Assembly: GCA_000727475.1 (NCBI GenBank)
Contig: KL647288.1
Span: 1,027,285-1,091,284, forward strand
From: Sarcocystis neurona
Taxonomy: Eukaryota > Apicomplexa > Conoidasida > Eucoccidiorida > Sarcocystidae
DNA length: 64,000 nucleotides
Direction of reading: 5' to 3'
Part shown: piece after piece, positions 55,253 to 64,000 of the stretch
Numbering within the stretch: the stretch's first letter is position 1
Layout: each line of letters opens with the position of its first letter
Notes under the pieces: generated by a model
The model's input: the letters and a program-made list of their open reading frames with translations, nothing else
Database searches by the model: none
What the model was told of the DNA's origin: nothing
Position numbers and translations under genes: made by a program

Positions 55253-57379
55253 ATGCGGGGCGGATCGAGAGGGCGTGATTCTGCTGCTTCTTTAGAGCAG
55301 GCAGATGCGCTTCTTTTTGCTGCTGCTACCAGTGGTGGAGTCCGGGGTGGTGCTCCGACGGCTAATGCTGCAGCAGCCGCGTGGCAGAAGCAGAAGCTAC
55401 GGTATGGTGGCGATTCTCCTGCTGCTGCTTCCGCGTCTTTCTCTGCGGAAAGCGAAACCTCTGTGGCAGTAGCAGTGCTGGGGTTGCTGTTTGGTCTCTC
55501 TCTATGTGGCTGTATCTTCTTCCTCTTCCTGAGCGTCCTCTTCCTCTGTGCACTAGACACCTTCTCGCTGCCACTGGCCACGAAGCGAGCAGCAGGTCGG
55601 GCGTGTCTTGCTGCTGCTTTGTTACACCTCGCTTCTCTCGTAGTCCTCGGCACATTGCTGCATCAGCAGCATCCAGAGCAGGCGTTACGGCGTATGCGGT
55701 CGCTCCTTCTGAACTTGGGGAAGCGCGGAGGGCGCGCCATTCTCACGAATGGCGGCTACTTGTTGATACGCGGGACGCGTGCTGCACGTGACTGCTGGCT
55801 ACGGGTGACACACGCAGATGTAGCAGCAGCGGGAGCAAGTGGTAGTGGTAGTACCGGTATCAGAAATAGGAGCAGCGGTAGCGCAGCAGCAGCGCTTGCT
55901 GGGGGGGTCGCACAGTTACCGTACTGCAGCAGAGGTGCCGGATGCAGCAGCAGCCGCGATAGACCGCCGAACCATAGTTTGCATGCGGATGCTGGAGACT
56001 CCGATTACGTCGCTGCGAGCCACACGAAAACCAGACTCACACGTGGGCAGCTCCAGCAGGAGCACGCAGGAGCCTTGGGATGCCACAATGCGTCGTACGC
56101 ACCTCTCGCTTCTTCGTTGCCGCCGGCAGTGGCAGCAGGCCCCAGCAGCTATGCATGGAATACACGAAGCGCGTCGTCCTCGCCCAGCAACACGTGGGAC
56201 GGGCCGTATACCACTGCCGCAATTGGGGGTGCTGCTGCAGCATCTGGACACAGCGGGGACACTTCTGGTGGAGCTACAGTAGGTAAAACCCCCTCACTTT
56301 GTGTTTTGAGTGGCAGCAGCAGTGAACGGTCAACACGCACACGAGATTCGTCTCTAGACTCTTCGGCAGCCAATCGCCGGTCTGGTGGTGCTACAGAGGC
56401 TGTTGCGTACTCAGTAGCGAAGAATCCTCCCGCCGACAGTCTGTTGCTCCTTGCCTCTCCGTCGCCGAAAAGTTCACACGTGTCCGCTAATAGCGTCCCT
56501 GCTGTATTTGGACTCCCCCCGACTGCCGTCGCTGCGTGTGCAACACCAGCCACTGCGGCAGTGAGATCAGCTGTTGCTACTGGTCCTTTGTTGCAGCCTG
56601 CTGCGGTCTGTTGGACACTTCCTGTTGCCGTGTGTTCTGATGATCGTGCCCCGCCTGGGACGCACGTGGAAGAAAAACGTGTGGTAAAAAAGCAATTGGA
56701 AGGCAGCCCCGGTCTGGGTTACCGATCCAGCGACACCAACAGCAGCAGCCGTTACGACGTCCTGCGGACGCAAGGCGTTACTGGGACAGTCGATGTTTTG
56801 TCGAGTAGCGGAGTGAATAGCCGCAGTAATTCGCACAGCCCACGAGACACACACTCAGGCTACTGCAACAGGGACGGAGTGGGAGGACTATGGTCAAATA
56901 ATTGTGCTGATCAATTTCAACAGCAGCAGGTGAGCCCCCTTCTTCAACAGGCGGAGCAGAAACAGCAGCAACAAGCCATTCAGCACCTTCTCCAGCATTC
57001 TCTTGGGCAACAACACCCGCTGCACCAGGGACAGACGCAGTGCACGTTGCAGGAGCCGCAAGTCCAAAAAGTTGTGCAACAGCAGCGGGCGCACCAAATG
57101 CTACACCAGCAGCCGTTCCGTCAGCAGCAGCATGCGCAGATGCACTTTAGTCAAGTGGGTTTGCTGAACTTGCAGCAGAACTCGTACGCGGCTGCGGCTT
57201 CGACTGGCCAGGACCAGTCAGTTACGCCAGGGCTTCGTCTCCCAGCAGAAAATGCTGCACACACCTCAAACAGCAGCTATCTTCCTGCTGCGCCAGAAGT
57301 TTTCCCAGCAACCAGAAAAGTCGCCACGCATAAGTTTATAGGGGAGTCAGAGCGACCTTTCGAGCCCGTGCCTCGGTAG
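55253..57379 (+). CDS. Two-pass membrane protein with long Ser/Gln-rich tail, function unknown
   Basis: A single open frame of 708 codons from ATG 55253 to TAG 57379; an upstream in-frame ATG at 55202 would add 17 residues. Residues about 1-68 are Ala/Gly-rich and polar. Residues about 69-101 (VAVAVLGLLFGLSLCG, then CIFFLFLSVLFLCAL) and 115-137 (ACLAAALLHLASLVVLGTLL) are hydrophobic enough to span a membrane, separated by a short basic loop. A basic stretch (RRMRSLLLNLGKRGGRAI) follows, then about 400 residues rich in Ser, Ala, Thr and Asn, a Gln/His-rich part at about 556-645 and a non-repetitive end. No signal peptide and no known domain were seen. It may be a coccidian-specific protein. 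Base composition is less repetitive than upstream genes. Confidence 0.7.
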   Translation: MRGGSRGRDSAASLEQADALLFAAATSGGVRGGAPTANAAAAAWQKQKLRYGGDSPAAASASFSAESETSVAVAVLGLLFGLSLCGCIFFLFLSVLFLCALDTFSLPLATKRAAGRACLAAALLHLASLVVLGTLLHQQHPEQALRRMRSLLLNLGKRGGRAILTNGGYLLIRGTRAARDCWLRVTHADVAAAGASGSGSTGIRNRSSGSAAAALAGGVAQLPYCSRGAGCSSSRDRPPNHSLHADAGDSDYVAASHTKTRLTRGQLQQEHAGALGCHNASYAPLASSLPPAVAAGPSSYAWNTRSASSSPSNTWDGPYTTAAIGGAAAASGHSGDTSGGATVGKTPSLCVLSGSSSERSTRTRDSSLDSSAANRRSGGATEAVAYSVAKNPPADSLLLLASPSPKSSHVSANSVPAVFGLPPTAVAACATPATAAVRSAVATGPLLQPAAVCWTLPVAVCSDDRAPPGTHVEEKRVVKKQLEGSPGLGYRSSDTNSSSRYDVLRTQGVTGTVDVLSSSGVNSRSNSHSPRDTHSGYCNRDGVGGLWSNNCADQFQQQQVSPLLQQAEQKQQQQAIQHLLQHSLGQQHPLHQGQTQCTLQEPQVQKVVQQQRAHQMLHQQPFRQQQHAQMHFSQVGLLNLQQNSYAAAASTGQDQSVTPGLRLPAENAAHTSNSSYLPAAPEVFPATRKVATHKFIGESERPFEPVPR

Positions 57380-60300
57380 CCAGGCAGTATCGGCAGCGTT
57401 TGTTCGTGTAACTGTTGTTGAAAACGGTATGTGGAGGGCAGCAAACCGTACAAGTACACCATTTGGCTTCAGGGTGCTTTCAGAAGAAAGTGTGTTGCTA
57501 TCTTCGCAACGCACAGGCTCTATTCTGTCAGTAGTGAAAAATGCCGAAGCTGTGTGCTCTGCCGTCTGCAAATGACGACTTGTGCACCCCATGTTCGTGG
57601 AACAGCATTCACAAAGACGGCAGCCCAAAAGGAAGCAACGACGATAACAGCAGTGAGACGCCGGCCAGATACACTGCCAGCACCTAGTATAACTGCAGCG
57701 ACGTCAAAGGCTGAGAGTGAAAAGGGCCTGTAAGTTGTCGAGAACAAGGAAGACAACTGTACAACGTACGTGGTGCTCTTTCAGCGCACCTCTGCACATT
57801 GAGACAGATGCAAGTTTGTATACAGATGTGTAAGCACGTATCAATTTGATTGGTTCTCCGGGCTTCTGTATTTTTTTACTGCATGAACAGTGACATCCAG
57901 CCTTAGAGGGGACTGGAAAGAACAACTGCGTGAAGGTAAAAGGTCGCGAATCAGCAAACAAATAGAGAGGTGGACTGGGTGCTCATCTATGTGACGCATG
58001 CGCTGCGGTCCACAGTGCGACTCTGCATTATCTAGCGAGTTGCACGCATAGAAATAGCTAGGCGGAGGAGGGTGCAGAGATTCGTATGAGAGGGTTGCAT
58101 GCGTTACTTTATGGAACCTTTTTCTTCGACTAATACATGTGTGGATGTATAAGGATACTTGTCTTCTGCGTGTAGGTTTTTCCTCATTTGTTCGTTGCAG
58201 CTTTCACTGCTGATGGATTTCGATGCTACTCGTTGGTAGTCTTCTGACGACACCGCCTTCTATAACGAATTTTTGACCTTATCAACTAGACGCTTACGCG
58301 TGCATTTCCGCACACGCGGACATCATTCTGCGGTCATTCACACGGTTTCATTTATGTGGGTGACATTCTAAAACTTTCGCCCGGCGGCCTTATACGTTCC
58401 ATTGTCGTTTACACACGTAATCCCGTGGTCGCGATATATGTGAGTTTTGCATCTCTGCATCTTCGTGTACGTCCTCAATCGTGAGGATCTCGCTTATAAG
58501 GGGACGCGTGTACCATGTCCTCTTCCATTTGCGCTTGTTCTGCCTCATCTCCGTTACAATGCACATATCTGTAAGCTGTCTAAAAGGATCGTTATATTGC
58601 CGGAGATCTGCATCCTGCATGTGATATCTGTCTTGCAGCCCGTCGACATGCGTAGAAAGCACGTTATAGGCAGGCGCTAGAGGGCTAAAACGTACACCAC
58701 GTCGCTCATGTACTTGGCCATATGTGTCGCTTGGTAGACAAAGACAATTCCTGAGTAAAAGAAACTATCAGGACGCTTTTGCTGGCATCAGCAAGCGAAA
58801 GATTTCTCCAGGGGTTGATGGCTTAGATGCCGTGATAGTGCTGTGCGGAAGGTGCACAGTTGGCTTGTACGGGAACAAACGTCGATGCCAGCTGCTTTTT
58901 CAGCCGGTCAGTTGTGAGGGAAGCGTGGGGCGGAAGAGACTATCCGCGTTATCCGTCGGCGGCAATGACGGCATCTATCGAGGGGTCCCACTGAAGAGAA
59001 GAGACGTCTTTTTACTGTGTAGATGCATGTACACAAGTCATCCCGTCGGCCTTGCTCAAAAGCGCTGCACTTGCAGAGCTTGAGCAGATAGTTGCACTCT
59101 GGTGAAACGCTCGCTGGGGAGCGCCTAATGTTTCTGGGAAGGTATATATGAATATGTATCGCAAGTGGGATGGAGTGCTTCTGTCACCCCTTCAACATTG
59201 GATGCTCCTTCTGTGATACCTGCTGCTCTGCTAGCATCCTCTGCGGAGTGTAACTGCAGTACGCAGTTGCTGCCACAGCTACTGCTCCCGATGCCATTCG
59301 CCTCGTGATTTCTGTCGGCGTTTAACGTGCATCGGTGTGCATGCGCTTCCCAGGTTGTTGCGAGCATCCGCGGTACTGACCTAAATTATAGGGCTTAGTG
59401 CTTGAGTAATGCTGCAGCCGCTTTCTCTGTTGAGTCTGGCAGCTGAGAGCGTCCTTGACCTCTGTTGCCCCATTTCAAAGAGGGACACTCCAGCATCTCT
59501 GCTTGCACCGTTGCTCGATTAAAGACAGGTTCTCCGAGGACTCTGCACTACCCAGCTGCGTATACTAAGGCTCCACTTTTTCACCTTGAAAACCATTCCG
59601 CCTGTGCTCATACGAGAGTGTTCGCTGCTGCGGAATGAGGGTGAACCTTAGTGGGAGGCTGTGCTTCGAATAAACAAAACGTAGCTGCCATACGGTGGGG
59701 CAAGTTCGCGTGGCCTTGGTTGGCGACAACAGGCCTGCCGAACAAGGCAGACAATGGGCTTGATCGTTGGTATTACGCAGGTTGAATAATTGCACCACGT
59801 ATGTATGCCACAACGTATTGCTATACCGAGGTTATCGCTGTCGTAGGGATGTATGCGCGTACACAGGCGGGCAAAGCGTCGTGCCTGCGGCGATGTCAGA
59901 ACCATAAGTATACTCAGGTGTCCGTATTTTATGTATAGGTACAATATGTATACACATTGCACCCGGATCGCGGAACAAAACGATGCACACAAGTAATCCG
60001 TTGCAAATTTAACTCATCAAAAGGTGTCGCTTTGGCAGACAGGATCGCCGTAGCGGTCGGGCGGGGAGGGCTCGCCTGGTACACGCCGACAATGTAAAAA
60101 GCATTCTTGAGATTAATAAAACTATTAAGCCAACCTCTGCAGCATATAGCTGCGGATGCATCCTGAGTAGCTTATGCGTCAGAGGCAGGGCCTGGTAACC
60201 AGAATCGGTGTGGTGCAGAAGACTCCCGAAGGTGTTCCGCCGTCTAGAATGTCGAACACTGACCGAGAACGCTTTGAGTTGGATACTTAACACTTTTGGG

Positions 60301-61358
60301 CATTCACCGTATTGGTCAGGTTACTGATTACAAAAGACAAACGTGCGAACCTGGAATGGAACACGGTAAACGTATAAGCTGTTGATGAGGGAGAGTTTAA
60401 CTTCTTAAGCGGCATCGGTGTTTCGTTTTTCTGAATACGGGAGGTCTTCACGCTAGCAAATCGCACTGTGCTACATCTCTCAAACTTCCAGGAGAGTATG
60501 CTCTTCCCGCATATTCGCACCGATGTCCACCTTGTTGGCAGGTGCACGAGAAAGAAGGAATTTCTCAATACATAACCGTGGCGTTTCTGTGGGAGTGGGG
60601 ACTTGCCGTGCATGACGCGCTGCAATTCGTCGGTTAATGTTTGCCTTCGTGCTCTATTCAGAGGATTCTGTAGGTGCGTAATGTATACACACAGTGAGTA
60701 AAACATAAGAAAAGACGTTTCGTACACGCGGGGTGCGTGTTTTAGAGTGCGCATACTTGAATCTGGAAGTGTTCCACCGTAGACACAGTTGCAACAGTGC
60801 GACATGCGGAGAGGTATCAAAAGAAAAAGGTCTTCGTAGTATCATCGTAGGTGAAGTATAACCAGCTTGACCAGCGAAAGAGGAGGGAGGTCAGATTTCG
60901 TTGACATCCTTCAGCGGGTTGTGATGCGAGGAGGCCACGGTGCCCAGGTCACTGCAGTTCATCGCTACAGGGTTGCGGCTGGAAAGGCACGCACGCCAGA
61001 AGGCAATCAAGATGTTGCATCAACATCTTCCAGACTCTTCGCACTGACGCCTGCCAGCTGCAACTAAAGTGGCGCTGTTTGCGAAGCCGTTGCAAAGGAC
61101 TGTGGAAGTGCGCTCCGCGCAACAGGAGTGGTGCGTAGGTCACTAATCATTCATTCAATTAGACACTCGTATCTGCACCACAGATTTTCGGATGCAACAA
61201 ACGAGAGCTTTCAGCATTCCAGCTGTCGCGAACGCAAGGGTTCGTTCACACATTTGTTCGTACAAAAGTAACAGAAAAAGGAGTGCATCTGGGAAGCAGA
61301 TGGGAAAACTTGATTACAGGCGTCAACATTAAAATAGTGGGCCTTGGTACCCGTTTCG
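57380..61358. other. Repeat-poor region without a supported gene
   Basis: No CAG tracts and few microsatellites. Open frames of 119 codons (58724-59083, plus) and 177 codons (60287-60820, minus) have no recognisable domain, low-complexity pattern or splice context, and are within chance for this length. The first 300 bp are probably 3' untranslated sequence of the membrane protein. Confidence 0.5.
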
Positions 61359-63143
61359 TTAATGAGGTGTCTTCAAAGCTCGAAACCACTTTGTCCTCCT
61401 TCTTGATTTGCACGGTTTCGTGCGATAGTGCGAGTACGTTCCTTTCTCGATTTCATCCGAAGATATCTCATCATCGTACGAGTCAAAATCTGCCCGATTA
61501 TCGTCGTATACTCCACAGCAACCAGCATGTTCTGTATCAGTATCACAATCGTAGGGAGACACTTCAGTGGACTGATGCAGCGATGCTGCGTTGCTGTCAG
61601 CAGGATCTGTTTCATCCAGCGGGAGCCACGCTTCCTGGTCTGATTCGTCTTCATCAGCCATGTGGTAATCATCAACTTCGAAGTCTGCGGCACGCTTTTC
61701 CGCCTCGGCCTCAGCTGCCTGCCGGTTCCACTGGGCTTGCAACCGTTGCCTCCGAAGTTCTTGCTGCTGCTGTAACAACTGCTGCTCCTGCCGAGCCTGT
61801 CGCTCAGCCAGCAGCTGATGCTGCAGTCGCAGCATTTCCAGCTGCTGCTGTTGCTGTTCTGCTGGAGAAAAGTGGAGTCCTCCACCAGAAATGCTGTTCT
61901 GCGCCCCGCTGCTTTTAAGAGCCGTACCAAAACCCGCTGTAGCCGGCAGAGCGGCTCTTGTGGGCGGAAAAGCGGCGCCACTGGCTGAGGTGCTGTGTAC
62001 AGCCTCGGAAGAACCAGTGAAATGACCGTGCTGCTGCACTGGCGACCTGTAACGTGGGGGGACTTCAGACGAGCACACACAATGTGGGTACGATGCTCGC
62101 TGCTTATTCATATCCTCGTTCGCACCGGTTCTCTGGAGTAACTCTGTTGAACAGTACGAGCCAGCACACTGGTGATCACCTGCGTGCGCCGGCACGGCAG
62201 CGGAGAGGGACTTGCAACGTTCTCTCCAAGACTCCTGGTTAGTCAGCCTAATTAAAGAGGGCCTCTGAGGTGCAGCTCCCTGTAGCGCGAAGTCATGAGA
62301 TTGAACGTTTCCTCGTGCGCAGTCGGTCATTTCATTCCGGTAACGTCCGTCTCCCGCTCGTCCAGCGTGCAGGCAGGAAGAGCCATCTACAGAAAGTGTT
62401 CCCGGCGGTACTGCGCATCTGTGGCCACCCGAACACTGCCGTCTTGTCGGGTACGACGATATTTGCCTGGTTTCTGGCCGCTGAGCGTTGCCAGCGCCAC
62501 AGCAGGCTGACCGATTCAGTTCAGTAGAAGTGCTTGTGTTGGGAGCTACACGTCTGGCGGGCTTAAGGGAACAGTGGTGTCCAGAGTGCGAATAGGACCA
62601 GTCTCTCTGCTTACTGACCTCGGCGTTTTGCTGCATTACACGGTGGGAGTTTGCTGTGTGCGTCTGCATGGAGGAGTAGAAATGTGGCCGCGACTCTGCT
62701 GACTGGAGCAGCTGGCAGTTGCCGTTTCCTGCCTGCGTTGCAGGCAGCTGGGGTGCAGCGGGTTGCTGCCTCGGGCAGGAAACCCGTCGATGGCATTTCA
62801 TTGCATACTGGTCAAGAAGAGCACGCGCCAGCTGCATGCTTTCCTGCTGACGAGAAGGGCTAGGCCTTCCCCAGGAGAAGCACCGTTTAAGCAGGCCGTT
62901 CCTGGCGACGTATTCTGGAGGCGCGCGTCCTCCCGCTGCACACCCGTATGCAGACAGCGACCCTCTGCTTACTTTGTCAAAATGTACTTCCTGCGCAGTG
63001 CATACGTTTGAAGCAGGCAAGATGCCACGTGAGTGACTAGAGCAGAAGGCGGAATTTGCTGGTGGAATAACGCAGCAGCGATGTTCTGCACCCTCCGAGA
63101 ACGCGGGAGGACCCGCGTGGACACGAGTTGTGGGGTCAGCCAT
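61359..63143 (-). CDS. Gln-rich coiled-coil protein with acidic C-terminus, function unknown
   Basis: A single minus-strand frame of 594 codons from ATG at 63143 (MADPTTRVHAGPPAFSEG) to TAA. Residues 1-425 are Ser, His, Cys and Arg-rich without a known domain. Residues about 428-490 form one coiled coil (QQQQQLEMLRLQHQLLAERQ, then further Gln/Arg heptads to EAEAEKRAADFE). An acidic segment follows (DDYHMADEDESDQEAW, later DSYDDEISSDEIEKG) and a short basic end (KSRRRTKWFRALK). The CAG codons are moderate compared with the rest of the window. It could be one exon of a longer gene, but the start and stop look natural. Neighbours give no functional clue. Confidence 0.65.
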   Translation of the reverse strand: MADPTTRVHAGPPAFSEGAEHRCCVIPPANSAFCSSHSRGILPASNVCTAQEVHFDKVSRGSLSAYGCAAGGRAPPEYVARNGLLKRCFSWGRPSPSRQQESMQLARALLDQYAMKCHRRVSCPRQQPAAPQLPATQAGNGNCQLLQSAESRPHFYSSMQTHTANSHRVMQQNAEVSKQRDWSYSHSGHHCSLKPARRVAPNTSTSTELNRSACCGAGNAQRPETRQISSYPTRRQCSGGHRCAVPPGTLSVDGSSCLHAGRAGDGRYRNEMTDCARGNVQSHDFALQGAAPQRPSLIRLTNQESWRERCKSLSAAVPAHAGDHQCAGSYCSTELLQRTGANEDMNKQRASYPHCVCSSEVPPRYRSPVQQHGHFTGSSEAVHSTSASGAAFPPTRAALPATAGFGTALKSSGAQNSISGGGLHFSPAEQQQQQLEMLRLQHQLLAERQARQEQQLLQQQQELRRQRLQAQWNRQAAEAEAEKRAADFEVDDYHMADEDESDQEAWLPLDETDPADSNAASLHQSTEVSPYDCDTDTEHAGCCGVYDDNRADFDSYDDEISSDEIEKGTYSHYRTKPCKSRRRTKWFRALKTPH

Positions 63144-64000
63144 TGTCTCTCCTCTGGGGAATCTGCAGCATCAGGGAACGGGTGCTTTAGAAACACTCCT
63201 TCTCTTATTCTGCGCAAGTATTACACGGAGCGTAATTCTCTAGTAGCCCACAAACTGGAGCTAGAATCGCGGACCCCGACTTCGTCACGGTGACGCCGAT
63301 GCTGCGCTTCATGCACGAACAACAGGTGACAGCGCTTTTCATTGTTAAAATGCGAAGAAAAGAAATCAAGGCTGCGCAGTCGGTACAAAATTAACTAGGT
63401 TGAGAAAATCCTTGTGGTTTTACTCGAAAGCGGGGCCGACGGATAAGCTTTGTAGCACAGCGGAGCCAGCTACCGCGGCCGCTGCCGAAATGCCTTTTGC
63501 TTCTCATAGGGTTCTGAAACAGGGAGCGTCAAGCCATCAGTATCCGCCTGTAGAAAAGCCACTACATCTGGCTATTGAGAAGGTTATTCTGCGGAAGTGC
63601 GCCACTAGGGACGTCAGCTGATCAGTGTTTTGAGAGGCAACACAGTTCGACTCTGCAGACAATTCGTAGCCAGCGAGCCTCAAGTTGCGAACCAGAGGTC
63701 TGTTACTCTCCCCGCCAAGAGCTGCGCGTCTTTCCTACAGCGACTCAAGCACCACTTAGGCGGACAAGGAACACTCGACATGTTTCTGCATGATTGACGC
63801 ATTGGTCTCCATCATTCACAAGAGTAATGGCTTGTTTCGCCTTACTCTTGCGGTCGACTCACCCTGCTGCACGTCGCGTTAATTCTTTGAAGCACGTTGT
63901 ACGCACGGGCACAAAAACAGGAGGGAAACACACCGTGCGCTGACGAACATCTCTGGCACTTCTGCATATTCCGTTCTTCTCACCTTTGGAGGTGAATATT
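63144..64000. other. Upstream region of the 594-residue gene, nothing supported
   Basis: Non-repetitive sequence. A plus-strand frame of 73 codons at 63400-63621 is too short and featureless to call. Confidence 0.4.

Noticed and set aside
58724..59083. 119-codon plus-strand frame in the repeat-poor region
   Set aside because: No domain, no low-complexity pattern typical of neighbouring genes, and length within chance.
60287..60820. 177-codon minus-strand frame
   Set aside because: Somewhat long but without recognisable features or splice context; left as unsupported.
63630..63660. GTTCGACTC resembling a tRNA B box
   Set aside because: No A box at the right distance and no cloverleaf could be folded around it.

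Overview
The window looks like nuclear DNA of a coccidian apicomplexan, most likely Eimeria. The grounds are the very dense CAG/CTG trinucleotide tracts (poly-Q, poly-A or poly-S depending on frame) inside and between exons, long AT and GT microsatellites and polypyrimidine tracts in introns, many short exons with canonical GT-AG borders, and genes of conserved eukaryotic families interrupted by low-complexity sequence. The species cannot be told from this window. One assembly gap (518 N) lies at 31971-32488.

Layout. (1) About 876-21150, plus strand: a chain of short coiled-coil-like exons joined by phase-0 introns, with two large CAG-rich exons. It is either one very large gene or two in tandem (a stop at 13643 may end the first). 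Its product is not recognised. (2) About 42603 down to 23404, possibly 21608, minus strand: dispersed exons that read in order SPRY, LisH, CTLH and CRA, which is the architecture of RanBPM/RANBP9/Gid1, the scaffold subunit of the CTLH/GID ubiquitin ligase. It converges on group 1. (3) 43250-49400: an almost continuous CAG-rich block with coding islands on both strands that cannot be resolved by eye. (4) 49418-53521, plus strand: a three-exon TRAPPC4/Trs23 (synbindin) gene, the clearest model here, with repeat-filled introns of 2.56 and 1.1 kb. (5) 55253-57379, plus strand: a single-exon protein with two predicted membrane segments and a long Ser/Ala/Gln-rich tail. (6) From about 57.4 kb the microsatellites and CAG tracts nearly stop. 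This repeat-poor stretch holds one good gene, a 594-residue Gln-rich coiled-coil protein on the minus strand (61359-63143).

Recognised functions are housekeeping ones: protein degradation scaffold (RanBPM/Gid1) and vesicle tethering (TRAPP). No tRNA, rRNA, transposon coding region, CRISPR array or prokaryotic feature was found. The least explained structures are a satellite of about 35-37 bp with a palindromic GTGTACGTACAC-type core beside the assembly gap, and several degenerate tandem repeats of 50-190 bp inside introns. Exon borders were worked out by hand from splice consensus, reading phase and family similarity, without alignment software.
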